NCBI RefSeq assembly: GCF_014773485.1
Contig: NZ_JACXBP010000005.1
Location: 361,004 to 425,003, forward strand
Direction: 5' to 3'
Source: Erwinia aphidicola
Lineage (GTDB): Bacteria; Pseudomonadota; Gammaproteobacteria; Enterobacterales; Enterobacteriaceae
Length of the DNA: 64,000 nt
Shown here: positions 1 to 11,001 of the stretch, piece by piece
Layout: each line of letters starts with the position of its first letter
Numbering within the stretch: the stretch's first letter is position 1
Notes under the pieces: generated by a model
What the model was told of the DNA's origin: nothing
What the model saw: the letters and a program-made list of their open reading frames with translations, nothing else
The model's database searches: none
Translations under genes and position numbers: made by a program

Positions 1-1
1 G

Positions 2-271
2 GAATATGCGCAGAATAATGCTGATTTTCTGCCACGCACAGACTACCCTTCAGGGTATCGCTGGGCGGTGCGCGGGCTGATCGCCGGCTGCGCACTGCTG
101 ATCGCGTGGCTGCTGACGCTGGCGGTAAATGCACTGGGCTGGCTGACGTTACAGGGCATCAGTTCTGCTCTGTTTGAAGGCGGGATCGCGCTGTTGCTGG
201 CGGGCATTGTCTGTGGGACCCTGCTTGACTTCCTCTCCCTGCGTAAAACGCACAGACGGTTAAATTTGTAG
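2..271 (+). CDS. ampG: AmpG muropeptide permease, C-terminal fragment
   Basis: The reading frame is open from the first base of the window to the stop at 269-271, so only the last 89 residues of the gene are present. They include two hydrophobic segments and end in LRKTHRRLNL, close to the E. coli AmpG tail (LLDYLALRKTH). AmpG is the inner-membrane proton-driven importer of anhydromuropeptides in cell-wall recycling. In E. coli ampG lies directly upstream of cyoA on the same strand, as here. The fragment is short, so the assignment rests on this tail plus synteny. Confidence 0.85.
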   Translation, partial: EYAQNNADFLPRTDYPSGYRWAVRGLIAGCALLIAWLLTLAVNALGWLTLQGISSALFEGGIALLLAGIVCGTLLDFLSLRKTHRRLNL

Positions 272-331
272 CGTTTTTTGCCTGAAGCGAGAATGTTAAT
301 AAAATTATCCGTACAACAATGAGTTAACAAA

Positions 332-357
332 CCCGGATCGGCCGTTGGCCATCCGGG
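332..357. terminator. GC-rich hairpin downstream of ampG
   Basis: CCCGGAT at 332-338 pairs with ATCCGGG at 351-357, and inside it GGCC at 340-343 pairs with GGCC at 347-350. No T-run follows, so it may stabilise the 3' end or be a REP-like palindrome rather than an intrinsic terminator. Confidence 0.4.
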
Positions 358-500
358 CGCCAGCCCAGCGGAAACCCATCAGCGATACTGATAGCTTCGC
401 CCGAATATTATTTTGCCTATTTATTAATTCGCTCAAAAAAAAATCGCGCTCATCCGGCCTGTCATTTTGAGGTATTAAAACCCGGTGAGTAATTATTTTA

Positions 501-542
501 AGTTAATTTATATCGCTTAAATGATGCGTTTTTGTTAAATAA
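501..542. promoter_or_regulatory. Possible ArcA-like boxes upstream of cyoA
   Basis: AGTTAATTTA at 501-510 and TGTTAAATAA at 533-542 each differ by one base from the ArcA half-site (A/T)GTTAATTA(A/T). ArcA repression of cyo at low oxygen is established in E. coli. The sites lie more than 170 bases upstream of the proposed promoter, so the call is tentative. Confidence 0.25.
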
Positions 543-717
543 TTGGTGCATTGAATGACTGGTTATAGCAGATACAATTTCTGTAGGGTTTTTTTCATCG
601 GATTTTGTTATATTAGCGCCAACCCTTTGCCAGCATTCATATTTTGTCACCTCCGGCAACATATGTGACAGCGTTTGCAAAAGGTGTCAACACGCCGCTG
701 ACACAACCTGTTGCAGG

Positions 718-746
718 TTTACAGTACTGAAACCTTCCCGTAAAAT
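718..746 (+). promoter_or_regulatory. Sigma-70 promoter of the cyo operon
   Basis: TTTACA at 718-723 and TAAAAT at 741-746 are separated by 17 bases. This places the transcript start near 753 and gives a leader of about 42 bases. A GAGG ribosome binding site at 784-787 precedes the cyoA ATG at 795. Confidence 0.6.
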
Positions 747-794
747 GCCGCCACACTTAAACGACAATAGAGCCCTTGTCATTGAGGTCGTTAA

Positions 795-1733
795 ATGAGA
801 CTCAGGAAATACAATAAAAGTTTGGGGATTTTGTCATTAATCGCAAGCATGGTTTTGTTAAGTGGTTGTGATAGTGCGTTATTAAGTCCCAAAGGACAGG
901 TTGCAATGGAGCAACGCTCGCTGATTTTGACGGCCTTTGGCCTGATGATGATCGTCGTTATTCCGGCAGTCTTAATGGCCATCGTGTTCGCCTGGAAATA
1001 TCGGGCATCGAACACCAATGCAAAATACAGCCCTAACTGGTCCCACTCGAACAAAGTGGAAGCCGTGGTCTGGACTGTGCCGATCTTGATCATTGTCTTC
1101 CTTGGTATTCTGACGTGGAAATCAACCCACGCGCTGGAACCGAGCAAGCCACTGGCGTCGGATGCTAAGCCTGTAGTGATTGAAGTTGTGTCACTTGACT
1201 GGAAATGGTTGTTCATTTACCCAGAGCAGGGTATCGCTACCGTGAACCAGATTGCTTTCCCGGCTAACCGCCCGGTCAGCTTCAAGATTACTTCAAACAC
1301 CGTAATGAACTCCTTCTTTATTCCAACCCTCGGTAGCCAGATTTACGCTATGGCGGGCATGCAAACTAAATTGCATCTGATTGCGAATGAAGCCGGCACT
1401 TTTGACGGTATCTCCTCCAACTTCAGTGGTCGTGGTTTCTCTGGTATGAAGTTCAAGGCGATTGCTACCCCTGACGAAGCGACTTTCGATCAGTGGGTTG
1501 CCAAAGCTAAGCAGTCTCCAGATACCCTCACTACGATGGATGATTTTAAAAAGCTGGCAGCGCCTAGCGAAAATCACCCGGTTGAATTCTTCTCAAGTGT
1601 TAAACCTGAACTGTTCCAGGACATCATTGGTCAGTTCAAGATGAATCACGGCGGAAGCATGGACATGTCACACGGCGAAGGCCATGAAGGCATGGATATG
1701 AGCAACACCGCTAAAGCGGGAGCCGAGGAATAA
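795..1733 (+). CDS. cyoA: Cytochrome bo3 ubiquinol oxidase subunit II
   Basis: CyoA is the lipoprotein subunit II of the proton-pumping quinol oxidase. The 312-residue product has a signal peptide with lipobox LLSGC (Cys25), two further membrane helices around residues 45-70 and 88-110, and a periplasmic cupredoxin-like domain. As in quinol oxidases, the CuA ligands of cytochrome c oxidases are absent. The C-terminal tail is rich in Met and His. It is the first gene of cyoABCDE; four bases separate its stop from cyoB. Near identity to E. coli through the membrane region makes the call secure. Confidence 0.98.
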   Translation: MRLRKYNKSLGILSLIASMVLLSGCDSALLSPKGQVAMEQRSLILTAFGLMMIVVIPAVLMAIVFAWKYRASNTNAKYSPNWSHSNKVEAVVWTVPILIIVFLGILTWKSTHALEPSKPLASDAKPVVIEVVSLDWKWLFIYPEQGIATVNQIAFPANRPVSFKITSNTVMNSFFIPTLGSQIYAMAGMQTKLHLIANEAGTFDGISSNFSGRGFSGMKFKAIATPDEATFDQWVAKAKQSPDTLTTMDDFKKLAAPSENHPVEFFSSVKPELFQDIIGQFKMNHGGSMDMSHGEGHEGMDMSNTAKAGAEE

Positions 1734-1737
1734 TACG

Positions 1738-3729
1738 ATGTTAGGAAAATTAACACTGGATGCAGTGCCGTATCATGAACCTATTATCATGGTTACGGTT
1801 GCCGCTATCATCCTGGGCGGTTTGGCGCTTGTCGCCGCTCTGACTTACTTCGGTAAGTGGAAATACCTGTGGACCGAGTGGCTGACCTCAGTTGACCATA
1901 AAAAACTCGGTATCATGTACATCATCATGGCTTTCGTCATGCTGCTGCGCGGCTTTGCCGATGCAGTAATGATGCGTACTCAGCAGGTACTCGCTTCTGC
2001 GGGTGAAGCTGGCATTCTGCCACCGCACCACTACGACCAGATCTTCACTGCCCACGGCGTGATTATGATCTTCTTCGTAGCGATGCCGTTTGTTGTTGGT
2101 CTGATGAACATCGCTGTTCCTCTGCAGATCGGCGCACGCGACGTGGCCTTCCCGTTCCTGAACAACCTGAGCTTCTGGTTCACGGCTGTCGGTGTGGTGC
2201 TGGTTAACCTGTCACTGGGCGTGGGCGAATTCGCTCAGACCGGCTGGCTGGCTTATCCACCACTTTCGGGGGCGGAATACAGTCCGGGGGTCGGTGTTGA
2301 CTACTGGATATGGAGTCTACAGCTCTCCGGTATTGGTACGACCCTGACAGGTATCAACTTCTTCGTGACCATCATGAAGATGCGTGCGCCTGGCATGACT
2401 ATGTTCAAAATGCCGGTGTTCACCTGGGCTTCCCTGTGTACTAACGTGCTGATCATCGCTGCGTTCCCGGTTCTGACCGTGACGTTGGCTCTGCTGACCC
2501 TTGACCGTTATCTTGGTTTCCATTTCTTTACCAATGATATGGGCGGCAACATGATGATGTACGTCAACCTGATTTGGGTTTGGGGTCATCCGGAAGTTTA
2601 CATTCTGGTTCTGCCGGTCTTCGGTGTGTTCTCAGAAGTTGTTGCTACCTTCTCGAAAAAGCGTCTGTTTGGTTACACCTCACTGGTGTGGGCAACGGTG
2701 GTTATTACCGTACTGTCCTTCATCGTGTGGCTGCACCACTTCTTCACCATGGGTGCGGGTGCCAACGTCAACGCCTTCTTCGGTATTATGACGATGATCA
2801 TCGCCATTCCTACCGGGGTTAAAATCTTTAACTGGCTGTTCACCATGTATCAGGGTCGCATTCAGATGCACTCCTGCATGCTGTGGACCATTGGCTTCCT
2901 GGTGACCTTCTCTGTAGGTGGTATGACCGGGGTTCTGCTGGCCGTGCCAGGTGCAGACTTCGTGCTGCACAACAGTCTGTTCCTGATTGCTCACTTCCAT
3001 AACGTGATTATCGGTGGTGTTGTATTCGGTTGCTTTGCTGGTGTGACTTACTGGTTCCCGAAAGCATTCGGCTTCAAGCTGAATGAAACTTGGGGTATCC
3101 GTGCGTTTTGGTTCTGGATTATCGGCTTCTTCGTTGCCTTTATGCCGCTGTACGTACTGGGCTTCATGGGTATGACCCGTCGTATTAGTCAGGATATCGA
3201 TCCACAGTTCCACCCGATGCTGGTTGTTGCGGCATGTGGTGCTGGCCTGATCGCCTGTGGTGTTATCTGCCAGATTACCCAGTTCTACGTTTCGGTCCGT
3301 GACCGTGAACAGCTGCGTGACCTGACCGGTGACCCGTGGGGTGCGCGTACCCTGGAGTGGGCAACCTCTTCACCACCGCCGTTCTATAACTTTGCTGTAG
3401 TACCTGAAATTCACGAGCGCGATGCGTTCTGGGAAATGAAGGAAAAAGGTGAAGCGTATAAGCAGCCGGCTCACTATGAAGAAATTCATATGCCGAAGAA
3501 CAGCGGCGCTGGTGTGGTAATTGGTTTCTTCAGCGTACTCTTTGGTTTTGCAGCGATCTGGCATATCTGGTGGCTGGTAGGCCTGTCATTCCTGGGCATG
3601 ATCGTGTCCTGGATCGTCAAGAGCTTTGACGAAGACGTGGATTACTACGTTCCTGTTGCTGAGATTCAAAAAATCGAGAATCAGCACTTTGACGAAATTA
3701 GCAAAGCAGGTCTGAAAAATGTCGACTGA
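1738..3729 (+). CDS. cyoB: Cytochrome bo3 ubiquinol oxidase subunit I
   Basis: Catalytic heme-copper subunit, 663 residues, the same length as in E. coli. The copper and proton-channel motif WGHPEVY is present (His284, Glu286 and the cross-linked Tyr288 in E. coli numbering), as are the two CuB histidines in VWLHHFFT (333 and 334). The heme ligands in IAHFHNV (419 and 421) are also there. It reduces oxygen to water with electrons from ubiquinol and pumps protons across the inner membrane. It overlaps cyoC by 11 bases, which suggests translational coupling. Confidence 0.99.
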   Translation: MLGKLTLDAVPYHEPIIMVTVAAIILGGLALVAALTYFGKWKYLWTEWLTSVDHKKLGIMYIIMAFVMLLRGFADAVMMRTQQVLASAGEAGILPPHHYDQIFTAHGVIMIFFVAMPFVVGLMNIAVPLQIGARDVAFPFLNNLSFWFTAVGVVLVNLSLGVGEFAQTGWLAYPPLSGAEYSPGVGVDYWIWSLQLSGIGTTLTGINFFVTIMKMRAPGMTMFKMPVFTWASLCTNVLIIAAFPVLTVTLALLTLDRYLGFHFFTNDMGGNMMMYVNLIWVWGHPEVYILVLPVFGVFSEVVATFSKKRLFGYTSLVWATVVITVLSFIVWLHHFFTMGAGANVNAFFGIMTMIIAIPTGVKIFNWLFTMYQGRIQMHSCMLWTIGFLVTFSVGGMTGVLLAVPGADFVLHNSLFLIAHFHNVIIGGVVFGCFAGVTYWFPKAFGFKLNETWGIRAFWFWIIGFFVAFMPLYVLGFMGMTRRISQDIDPQFHPMLVVAACGAGLIACGVICQITQFYVSVRDREQLRDLTGDPWGARTLEWATSSPPPFYNFAVVPEIHERDAFWEMKEKGEAYKQPAHYEEIHMPKNSGAGVVIGFFSVLFGFAAIWHIWWLVGLSFLGMIVSWIVKSFDEDVDYYVPVAEIQKIENQHFDEISKAGLKNVD

Positions 3730-4333
3730 AACTGTGACTAAACACCACGACGCCCATGCGGAGCATGGGCATCACGATGCAGGAGCCAATAAAGTCTTCG
3801 GCTTCTGGATCTACCTGATGAGTGACTGCATCATCTTCGCAACCCTGTTTGCGACCTATGGTGTGATGGTAAACAACACCGCGGGTGGCCCGGCAGGGAA
3901 AGATATCTTTGAACTGCCGTTCGTCCTGGTGGAAACCGCCCTGCTTCTGTTGAGCTCCATTACCTATGGTTTTGCAGTTATCAACATGAACAAAGAGCAG
4001 AAAGGTGCAGTTATCGGCTGGTTGGCGATGACGTTCCTGTTCGGCCTGGGCTTCATCGGTATGGAGATCTATGAATTCCATCACCTGATTAAAGAAGGTT
4101 TCGGCCCTGACCGTAGTGGCTTCCTGTCTGCCTTCTTTACGCTGGTAGGAACTCACGGTCTGCATGTGACGTCTGGTCTGATCTGGATGCTGGTGCTGAT
4201 GTATCAGATTGCCACTCGTGGTCTTAACGCAACTAACCGTACCCGTATCATGTGCCTCAGCCTGTTCTGGCACTTCCTGGATGTGGTTTGGATCTGCGTA
4301 TTCACCATTGTTTACCTGATGGGGGTTATGTAA
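3719..4333 (+). CDS. cyoC: Cytochrome bo3 ubiquinol oxidase subunit III
   Basis: 204 residues with five predicted membrane helices and a His-rich N-terminus, the length and layout of E. coli CyoC. It is an accessory membrane subunit of the oxidase. The start at 3719 lies inside the cyoB end, and its TAA shares one base with the cyoD ATG (TAATG), so translation of the operon is tightly coupled. Confidence 0.98.
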   Translation: MSTETVTKHHDAHAEHGHHDAGANKVFGFWIYLMSDCIIFATLFATYGVMVNNTAGGPAGKDIFELPFVLVETALLLLSSITYGFAVINMNKEQKGAVIGWLAMTFLFGLGFIGMEIYEFHHLIKEGFGPDRSGFLSAFFTLVGTHGLHVTSGLIWMLVLMYQIATRGLNATNRTRIMCLSLFWHFLDVVWICVFTIVYLMGVM

Positions 4334-4662
4334 TGAGCCATCCTGCAACTGAACATGGCGCTTCTCATGGTAGCGTGAAGTCTTATATGATCGGCTTTAT
4401 CCTGTCGATCATTCTGACCGGTATCCCATTCTGGATGGTGATGGACGGTGGCGCTTCTAAAGCCACTATCCTAGCTGTGGTTCTGGTATGTGCCGTAGTC
4501 CAGGTGCTGGTGCACCTGGTGTACTTCCTGCACCTGGACAGCAAGTCCGAGGGGGGCTGGAACCTGATTGCTATCGTGTTTGCAGCACTTATCATCCTGA
4601 TTGTTGTTGTCGGCTCGCTATGGATCATGTGGAACCTCAACTACAACATGATGAGCCACTAA
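4333..4662 (+). CDS. cyoD: Cytochrome bo3 ubiquinol oxidase subunit IV
   Basis: 109 residues, matching E. coli CyoD in length, with three membrane helices and the ending [10 protein letters not shown]. The frame stays open upstream inside cyoC. The ATG at 4333, which overlaps the cyoC stop by one base, is chosen because it gives the conserved N-terminus [14 protein letters not shown]. It is a small subunit needed for assembly around CuB. Confidence 0.97.
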   Translation: MSHPATEHGASHGSVKSYMIGFILSIILTGIPFWMVMDGGASKATILAVVLVCAVVQVLVHLVYFLHLDSKSEGGWNLIAIVFAALIILIVVVGSLWIMWNLNYNMMSH

Positions 4663-4672
4663 CCGAGCTACT

Positions 4673-5563
4673 GTGATGATTAAGCAATACCTGCAAGTAA
4701 CAAAACCAGGAATTATTTTCGGAAATTTAATTTCTGTCATCGGGGGATTTCTGCTGGCTTCGAAAGGCAGCATTGACTATGCCCTGTTTGTCTCCACCTT
4801 AGTCGGTGTTTCGCTGGTGGTCGCATCGGGTTGTGTTTATAACAACTTTATCGACCGTGATATCGACAAAAAAATGGAGAGGACCAAGAATCGGGTGCTG
4901 GTAAAAGGCCTTATCTCTCCGAAATTAAGCCTGGTTTATGCAACCGTTCTGGGTATTGCTGGCTTCGCGCTGTTGTATTTCGGAGCAAATCCGCTGGCGA
5001 TGTGGCTGGCGGTGATGGGCTTTGTGGTTTATGTCGGCGTCTACAGCCTGTACATGAAGCGCAACTCCGTGTACGGCACGCTGATTGGTAGCCTGTCCGG
5101 CGCTGCGCCGCCGGTCATTGGCTACTGTGCCGTGACCAACCAGTTTGATGCTGGTGCGTTGATCCTGCTGGCTATCTTTAGCCTGTGGCAGATGCCGCAT
5201 TCTTATGCGATAGCCATCTTCCGCTTTAAAGATTACCAGGCCGCTAACATCCCGGTTCTGCCGGTGGTGAAAGGTATCTCGGTGGCGAAAAACCATATTA
5301 CGCTCTATATCCTGGCGTTTATGGTTGCCACGCTGATGCTGACGCTGGTGGGTTATGCGGGCTACAAATATCTGGTCGTGGCAGCCGCCGTGAGTGTCTG
5401 GTGGCTGGGGATGGCACTGTCAGGTTACAAAACTCAGAACGATCGTGTCTGGGCGCGTAAGCTGTTTGTGTTCTCGATTGTGGCCATCACTGCGCTAAGC
5501 GTGATGATGTCCATCGACTTTATGACCCCGGCGTCAAAAGACCTGCTGACGATGGTCAGATAA
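4673..5563 (+). CDS. cyoE: Protoheme IX farnesyltransferase (heme O synthase)
   Basis: A UbiA-family membrane prenyltransferase of 296 residues that converts heme B to heme O for the bo3 oxidase. The polyprenyl-diphosphate motif is visible as [15 protein letters not shown], with a second Asp-rich stretch [15 protein letters not shown]. The start is GTG at 4673 followed at once by ATG at 4676, the same arrangement as in E. coli; either could be used. It is the last gene of the cyo operon and is followed by a strong terminator. Confidence 0.97.
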   Translation: MMIKQYLQVTKPGIIFGNLISVIGGFLLASKGSIDYALFVSTLVGVSLVVASGCVYNNFIDRDIDKKMERTKNRVLVKGLISPKLSLVYATVLGIAGFALLYFGANPLAMWLAVMGFVVYVGVYSLYMKRNSVYGTLIGSLSGAAPPVIGYCAVTNQFDAGALILLAIFSLWQMPHSYAIAIFRFKDYQAANIPVLPVVKGISVAKNHITLYILAFMVATLMLTLVGYAGYKYLVVAAAVSVWWLGMALSGYKTQNDRVWARKLFVFSIVAITALSVMMSIDFMTPASKDLLTMVR

Positions 5564-5583
5564 CAGCACGAACCATCACTACT

Positions 5584-5613
5584 AAGGGCGCGATTTCGCG
5601 CCCTTTCTTTTTG
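5584..5613 (+). terminator. Intrinsic terminator of the cyo operon
   Basis: AAGGGCGCGA at 5584-5593 pairs perfectly with TCGCGCCCTT at 5596-5605 across a two-base loop and is followed by TCTTTTTG. Confidence 0.9.
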
Positions 5614-5637
5614 TTACCACTGCTTAAAAAGTAATGT

Positions 5638-5666
5638 TTTACCCGCCCTCTCCTGCCACTTAAAAT
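5638..5666 (+). promoter_or_regulatory. Predicted yajR promoter
   Basis: TTTACC at 5638-5643 and TAAAAT at 5661-5666 with 17 bases between, placed just after the cyo terminator and 57 bases before the yajR ATG. Confidence 0.5.
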
Positions 5667-5723
5667 AGACAAAAATTACCCCAAAGATTTCCAGATGAAG
5701 GGTATCCCCGCATTGAGGTAGTA

Positions 5724-7091
5724 ATGAACGATAATAAAATGACCCCGGTCGAGCTGCGTGCGACATGGGGTTTAGGAACGGTCTTTTCCCTGCGCATGCT
5801 GGGAATGTTTATGGTATTACCCGTTCTCACCACTTATGGCATGGCATTGCAGGGAGCAAGTGAAGCACTGATCGGACTGGCTATTGGCATCTACGGCTTA
5901 GCCCAGGCCATCTTTCAAATTCCATTCGGGCTGTTGTCCGACCGCATAGGTCGTAAGCCGCTCATCGTTGGCGGCCTGCTGATCTTTGTTATTGGCAGCG
6001 TGATTGCCGCGATGACCACCTCTATCTGGGGGGTGATCCTTGGCCGCGCACTGCAGGGATCCGGCGCCATTGCCGCTGCAGTGATGGCGCTGCTGTCCGA
6101 CCTGACGCGCGAGCAGAACCGCACCAAAGCGATGGCGTTTATCGGCATCAGCTTCGGGATTACCTTTGCGATAGCGATGGTTCTTGGCCCGATTATCACC
6201 AACGCGCTGGGCCTGCATGCGCTGTTCTGGATGATTGCCCTGCTGGCAACTGCGGGCATTGTTATCACGCTGCTGGTGGTTCCCTCTGCCTCCAACCACG
6301 TGCTGAACCGTGAGTCCGGGATTGTGAAAGGCAGTATACGTGATGTGCTGGCCAACAGCCGTCTGGTCAAACTCAATATCGGCATCCTCTGCCTGCACAT
6401 CCTGCTGATGTCGAGCTTCGTTGCCCTGCCCGGCCAGTTTGAGCAGGCCGGCCTGCCCGCCGCCGAGCACTGGAAAGTCTATCTGGTCACTATGCTGGTG
6501 GCCTTCGCCGCCGTACTGCCGTTTATCATCTACGCCGAAGTGAAACGCCGCATGAAGCGGGTATTTGTCGGCTGCGTGGCGCTGGTGCTGGTGGCTGAAG
6601 TGGTGCTGTGGGGCGCAGGTAACCATTTCTGGACGCTGGTGATTGGCGTTCAGCTGTTCTTTATCGGCTTTAACCTGATGGAAGCCATCCTGCCCTCGCT
6701 GGTCAGTAAAGAGTCCCCTCCGGGATACAAAGGGACGGCGATGGGTCTCTACTCCACCAGCCAGTTCCTTGGGGTGGCCATTGGCGGCAGCATGGGCGGC
6801 TGGGTGTACGGTCATATCGATGCACAAAGCGTGTTCCTGGTCGGGGCGCTGGTGGCGTTCGTCTGGCTGCTGGTGAGCCTGACTATGCAGGAACCGCCCT
6901 ATGTCAGCAGCCTGCGCGTTACTTTGGAAGGAAGTTCGCTGGATAAAAGCGAGCTGGAGCGCCAGCTGAAGGCTCAGCCAGGCGTTTCCGCGGTGTTTAT
7001 CGTGGCGGAAGAGAAAAGTGCCTACATCAAAATCGACAGCAAAGTGACCAACCGTGCCGAGATTGAGAAACTCATCGCGACAGCAGCTTAA
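5724..7091 (+). CDS. yajR: Major facilitator superfamily transporter YajR
   Basis: 455 residues with 12 predicted membrane helices and MFS motif A between helices 2 and 3 (SDRIGRKP, about residues 72-79). Residues from about 390 form a soluble C-terminal tail with a ferredoxin-like fold, the YAM domain known from E. coli YajR. It is an inner-membrane proton-coupled efflux-type permease whose physiological substrate is not established. As in E. coli it directly follows cyoE, with a promoter of its own. Confidence 0.93.
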   Translation: MNDNKMTPVELRATWGLGTVFSLRMLGMFMVLPVLTTYGMALQGASEALIGLAIGIYGLAQAIFQIPFGLLSDRIGRKPLIVGGLLIFVIGSVIAAMTTSIWGVILGRALQGSGAIAAAVMALLSDLTREQNRTKAMAFIGISFGITFAIAMVLGPIITNALGLHALFWMIALLATAGIVITLLVVPSASNHVLNRESGIVKGSIRDVLANSRLVKLNIGILCLHILLMSSFVALPGQFEQAGLPAAEHWKVYLVTMLVAFAAVLPFIIYAEVKRRMKRVFVGCVALVLVAEVVLWGAGNHFWTLVIGVQLFFIGFNLMEAILPSLVSKESPPGYKGTAMGLYSTSQFLGVAIGGSMGGWVYGHIDAQSVFLVGALVAFVWLLVSLTMQEPPYVSSLRVTLEGSSLDKSELERQLKAQPGVSAVFIVAEEKSAYIKIDSKVTNRAEIEKLIATAA

Positions 7092-7111
7092 TTAACAGGC
7101 GGGCAGAAAGC

Positions 7112-7140
7112 AGGGGCCGATGGTTTTCCAACCGGCCCCT
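7112..7140. terminator. Hairpin between convergent yajR and yajQ
   Basis: AGGGGCCG at 7112-7119 pairs with CGGCCCCT at 7133-7140. On the minus strand the stem is followed by a weak T-rich stretch, so it more likely ends yajQ. Confidence 0.5.
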
Positions 7141-7151
7141 GGAAGTTAGAG

Positions 7152-7643
7152 TTAGTCGCGGAAGTTCTTGAACTGGAACGGCTGGCCCAGATCGGCTTTG
7201 CGCACAATCGCCATCGCACTCTGCAAATCATCACGTGATTTACCGGTGACGCGCAGTTCATCACCCTGAATCTGCGTCTGCACCTTCACTTTGCTGTCTT
7301 TAATCTGCTTCACCAGCTTTTTAGCGATGTCAGATTCGATGCCTTTTTTCATTTTGGCTTCGACACTCCAGCTTTTACCGCTGTGTACGATCTGCTCCGG
7401 CACATCAAGCGCTGCACCTTCGATGCCACGCTTCAGCAGCTTCTCGCGCAGAATGTCCACCAGCTGCTTAACCTGAAAATCAGATTCGCTCAGCACCTTG
7501 ATGGATTCGTTCTTATCATTCAGCTCAAAGCTGGCTTCCACGCCGCGAAAGTCAAAGCGGGTAGCGATTTCACGGTTAGCAGTATCTACTGCGTTACGCA
7601 CTTCCTGCATATCAATTTCAGAAACGATATCGAAAGATGGCAT
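7152..7643 (-). CDS. yajQ: YajQ family nucleotide-binding protein
   Basis: 163 residues starting [20 protein letters not shown], full length for the UPF0234/YajQ family. The family has two ferredoxin-like domains that bind nucleotides, and a Xanthomonas member has been reported as a cyclic-di-GMP effector. The role in enterobacteria is not settled. It is a monocistronic gene transcribed divergently from panE and convergent with yajR. Confidence 0.95.
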   Translation of the reverse strand: MPSFDIVSEIDMQEVRNAVDTANREIATRFDFRGVEASFELNDKNESIKVLSESDFQVKQLVDILREKLLKRGIEGAALDVPEQIVHSGKSWSVEAKMKKGIESDIAKKLVKQIKDSKVKVQTQIQGDELRVTGKSRDDLQSAMAIVRKADLGQPFQFKNFRD

Positions 7644-7780
7644 GATCTATTCTCCTGATACTAAAGTGACAGGCATAATACCTGCTTGCCGCGGGTAAAT
7701 AAAATGACAGGCGCTGATAGCTATAATAATGAGCAGGCGGGCTGCACGGCAATGAACATAACCCGCACGCGGGAGGAACA

Positions 7781-8701
7781 ATGAAAATTACCGTACTCGG
7801 ATGCGGCGCTTTAGGGCAGATCTGGCTGGCTGCTCTTGATAAACAGGGACACGAGGTACAGGGCTGGCTGCGGGTTCCGCAACCTTACTGCTCGGTGAAT
7901 GTGGTTGACCTTGACGGTCACACCGTCAACAAAACCTTTATTGCCAACGATCCGGCTTTTCTCGCCGCCAGCGAACTGCTGATTGTGACGCTTAAAGCCT
8001 GGCAGGTTTCTGAATCGGTTAAAAACCTGCAGGCTATTCTGCCGGAAAATTGCCCGGTGCTGCTGCTGCACAACGGTATGGGTACGTTGGATGAGTTGAG
8101 AAGCCTGCCCCAGCCGCTGCTGCGCGGCGTGACCACGCATGCGGCTAAGCGCGACGGCACGGTGATCGTCCATGTTGCTTCCGGCATTACTCATATTGGC
8201 CCAACATCGCCCGCGAGCGAAGCGATGAGCGATCTGGCAGAAATGCTGCATCTCGCCCTGCCCGACGTTGCGTGGCATAACAACGTGGCTTCCGCCGCGT
8301 GGCAGAAGCTGGAGGTTAACTGCGTGATAAACCCGCTCACAGTGCTGTACAACTGCACCAACGGCGAGCTGGCGCACAGGCGTGCGGAGATTGAGGCGCT
8401 GTGCGACGAAGTCGCCAGCGTGATGGAGCGTGAAGGTCAGCATATTTCACGCGAATGGCTGGTCGACTATGTCCTGGAAGTCATTCGCACCACCGCGGGT
8501 AATACCTCATCAATGCTGCAGGATATCCGCGCCCAGCGCCGCAGCGAAATCGACTATATCAACGGCTACGTCATCCGCCGCGCCCGTGCTCAGGGCATCG
8601 CCACGCCGGAAAACAACCGTCTTTATGAATTTATTAAACGAAAGGAACATGATTATGACCGCGAATCCATCGGTTCTGGTTTGCCTGGCACCTGGCAGTG
8701 A
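7781..8701 (+). CDS. panE: 2-dehydropantoate 2-reductase
   Basis: PanE (ApbA) reduces ketopantoate to pantoate with NADPH in pantothenate and CoA synthesis. The product has 306 residues, an N-terminal Rossmann motif GCGALG (residues 7-12) and the catalytic Lys176 in [13 protein letters not shown]. The C-terminal helical domain carries SSMLQDIRA and the conserved IDYINGYV. A ribosome binding site GGAGG precedes the ATG. The 3' end overlaps yajL by 47 bases, as the two genes also overlap in E. coli. Confidence 0.97.
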   Translation: MKITVLGCGALGQIWLAALDKQGHEVQGWLRVPQPYCSVNVVDLDGHTVNKTFIANDPAFLAASELLIVTLKAWQVSESVKNLQAILPENCPVLLLHNGMGTLDELRSLPQPLLRGVTTHAAKRDGTVIVHVASGITHIGPTSPASEAMSDLAEMLHLALPDVAWHNNVASAAWQKLEVNCVINPLTVLYNCTNGELAHRRAEIEALCDEVASVMEREGQHISREWLVDYVLEVIRTTAGNTSSMLQDIRAQRRSEIDYINGYVIRRARAQGIATPENNRLYEFIKRKEHDYDRESIGSGLPGTWQ

Positions 8702-9251
8702 AGAGACAGAGGCCGTCACCACCATCGATTTGCTGGTCCGTGCCGGGCTGAGGGTGGTCACCGCCAGCGTTGCCGATGACGGCAGCTGCGAAATCGTCTG
8801 TTCACGCGGCGTGCGCCTGCTGGCCGACGCGCCGCTGGTTGAAGTTGCCGACGATGACTACGCCGCCATCGTGCTGCCCGGTGGCCTCAAAGGCGCCGAG
8901 TGTTTTCGCGACAGCCCGCTGCTGGTGGAGACCGTGCGCCAGTTCAACCTGGCAGGACGCATTGTTGCCGCGATCTGCGCTGCGCCCGGCACCGTACTGA
9001 TCCCCCACAATCTGTTCCCGGTCGGCAATATGACCGGCTTTCCGGCTCTGAAAGAGACCATTCCGGAAGAGAAGTGGATGGACCGCCGCGTGGTATGGGA
9101 CCGCCGCGTCAATCTGCTGACCAGCCAGGGGCCGGGCACGGCGATCGATTTCGCACTGAAGCTGATTGATTTAGTGGCAGGGAAAGAGAAAGCGCGTGAA
9201 GTGGCTGAACAGATGGTGCTGGCGGCGGGAATTTACGATTATCGCGATTAA
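8655..9251 (+). CDS. yajL: Protein/nucleotide deglycase-like chaperone YajL (DJ-1 family)
   Basis: 198 residues with the DJ-1/PfpI nucleophile elbow AAICAAPG (Cys108) and the partner Glu16 in LAPGSEE. Family members protect proteins from oxidative and glyoxal damage, though the deglycase activity is debated. The frame is open far upstream inside panE; ATG 8655 is chosen because AAAGG at 8641-8645 is well spaced for it, while ATG 8649 is too close. The gene was long called thiJ because of its thiI neighbour. Confidence 0.93.
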   Translation: MTANPSVLVCLAPGSEETEAVTTIDLLVRAGLRVVTASVADDGSCEIVCSRGVRLLADAPLVEVADDDYAAIVLPGGLKGAECFRDSPLLVETVRQFNLAGRIVAAICAAPGTVLIPHNLFPVGNMTGFPALKETIPEEKWMDRRVVWDRRVNLLTSQGPGTAIDFALKLIDLVAGKEKAREVAEQMVLAAGIYDYRD

Positions 9252-9275
9252 TGGCGCGAGGCCGGATTTGCATGC

Positions 9276-9305
9276 GGGCGGACCGAAAAAAGGTCCGCCC
9301 CTACA
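9276..9305. repeat. Dispersed hairpin repeat, copy 1 (yajL-thiI)
   Basis: GGGCGGACC at 9276-9284 pairs with GGTCCGCCC at 9292-9300 around an A-rich loop, followed by CTAC. Read on the minus strand it is GTAGGGGCGGACC, a T-rich loop, then GGTCCGCCC, the same layout as three other copies in this window. It sits between two convergent genes and may also act as a terminator. Confidence 0.65.
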
Positions 9306-9307
9306 GG

Positions 9308-10756
9308 TTATGGGCGATAAACCTTGACGTTTTTGAAGCCCTGCTCGTGCAGATAGAGTGCCTGCAGGCGGCTCATCACCCCACGCTCACAGTACAGCAG
9401 CCAGGTTTTGCTCTGATCGAGGTCGCCAAACTGCGTACCCAGCTTGTAAAACGGCAGGGATTTAACCTCGACGCCGTCTACGCTCAGCGGGCGGGCTTCC
9501 TGCTCGTCGTTCGAGCGAATATCCAGCACCACATCGTTTTCCGCAAACGAAGCCACCGTTTCGACTTCCACCACTTCCTCTTCGGTTTTCTCTGCAATCT
9601 CGCGGATATCCACGTTAGTTGCCTGCTCAACCATGCGGTCGAGAATAGAGAAATCAAAGTTCTGCTCTTCGGCCTCAATTTTCGCCTTCACCGCTTTCAC
9701 GGTCGGGCTTTTTGAAATCACGCCGCAGTATTCCGGCATGGTGCGGGCAAAATCTTCGGTGCCAATCTCACGCGCAATCTTAATGATGTGCTCTTTATCG
9801 TGGGAGATCAGCGGGCGCAGGATCAGGGTATCGCTGGCATTGTCGATCAGGCGCAGGTTAGTCAGCGTCTGGCTGGAGACCTGCCCCAGCGCTTCGCCTG
9901 TCACCAGTGCCTGCACGCCGTAACGCTCAGCAATTTGTGACGCGGCGCGCACCATCATACGCTTCAGCACCACGCCCATCTGGCCGTCATCCACTTTTTC
10001 CAGAATCTCACCGACTACCGGCTCAAAGTTGATAGCGACAAAGCGCACGCGGTGCGAGCTACCGTAGCGCTTCCACAGATAGTGGGCCACCTGACGAACG
10101 CCAATCTCATGAGCAGCACCGCCAAGGTTAAAGAAGCAGTAGTGCACACGACAGCCGCGGCGCATCAGCATATAGCTGGAAACCCCGGAGTCAAAGCCGC
10201 CAGAAATCAGCGACAGCACATCCTCCTGAGTACCGATCGGATAGCCGCCGATGCCTTCGTAACGTGCGGTCACCAGCACCAGCTTGTCATCTTCAATTTC
10301 AAGATTGACCGTCACTTCCGGGCGGTTGAGCTGCACCTGGGCGCTGGCCACGTGCTGATTTAGCCCGCCCCCCACATAGCGTTCCACGTCCTGCGAGCTG
10401 AACTCGTGCTTCCCGCGCCGCTTAACGCGCACGCAGAAGGTTTTGCCTTCAATGCGCTCGCGATTCATCTCCAGCACCTGCTCAAAGATATTATGCACAT
10501 CGGTATACGGACGATCTTCTACCGCCAGCACATGATGGATACCGGGAATGCGCGTCAGCTCGGCGATAATCGCCGCACGCTGGCTTTCATCTTTTGCACG
10601 CACTTCAATGTTGTCCCAGTGGCGCACCACGGCAAGGGTTTCATCGAAAGGTTTTAGGACGTTGCGAATATTTCCGGTCAGGATTTTGATAAAACGCAGG
10701 CGAACTGACTGACTTTTAATCGTAATTTCAGGGAATAACTTAATGATAAACTTCAT
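9308..10756 (-). CDS. thiI: tRNA uridine 4-sulfurtransferase ThiI
   Basis: 482 residues, the E. coli length. Domains run from an N-terminal ferredoxin-like/THUMP region (about 1-165) through a PP-loop ATPase with SGGFDSG (residues 185-191) to a C-terminal rhodanese domain. Cys344 lies in MPEYCGV and Cys456 in LLYCERGV; both are the catalytic cysteines of E. coli ThiI. It makes 4-thiouridine at position 8 of tRNA and supplies sulfur for the thiazole of thiamine. It is divergent from xseB. Confidence 0.98.
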   Translation of the reverse strand: MKFIIKLFPEITIKSQSVRLRFIKILTGNIRNVLKPFDETLAVVRHWDNIEVRAKDESQRAAIIAELTRIPGIHHVLAVEDRPYTDVHNIFEQVLEMNRERIEGKTFCVRVKRRGKHEFSSQDVERYVGGGLNQHVASAQVQLNRPEVTVNLEIEDDKLVLVTARYEGIGGYPIGTQEDVLSLISGGFDSGVSSYMLMRRGCRVHYCFFNLGGAAHEIGVRQVAHYLWKRYGSSHRVRFVAINFEPVVGEILEKVDDGQMGVVLKRMMVRAASQIAERYGVQALVTGEALGQVSSQTLTNLRLIDNASDTLILRPLISHDKEHIIKIAREIGTEDFARTMPEYCGVISKSPTVKAVKAKIEAEEQNFDFSILDRMVEQATNVDIREIAEKTEEEVVEVETVASFAENDVVLDIRSNDEQEARPLSVDGVEVKSLPFYKLGTQFGDLDQSKTWLLYCERGVMSRLQALYLHEQGFKNVKVYRP

Positions 10757-11001
10757 GGCGGTATATATTCGTCAGGTAATTAAGTGCTGAAAAGAGGGGC
10801 GCTTAACTGATAAAATCAGAGTCTTGCAACGGGCTTGCGCTCTTTGCATCCAGGAAAAACAGTATATCATCTTTGACCGGTGGCTGCTGCCGATATCACC
10901 CTTCCCCGCCGCGTGAAAAATGCAGGGGATATTTTGCTAATCATTTAGAGTCGGCTACCATGAGCGCTTGCTGATGAAAAATGATAAGTCAGGATCTAAA
11001 A

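Larger units (their letters stand above)
272..794. other. ampG-cyoA intergenic region
   Basis: About 520 bases without a convincing gene. It holds a GC-rich hairpin after ampG, two ArcA-like boxes and the cyoA promoter, annotated separately. The rest is AT-rich. Confidence 0.6.

Noticed and set aside
676..691. Possible CRP site upstream of cyoA
   Set aside because: Only one half-site (TGTGA) is good; the other half matches at three of five positions.
4252..4332. Longer N-terminus for cyoD
   Set aside because: The extension is a shadow of cyoC in another frame; the conserved CyoD N-terminus and length require ATG 4333.
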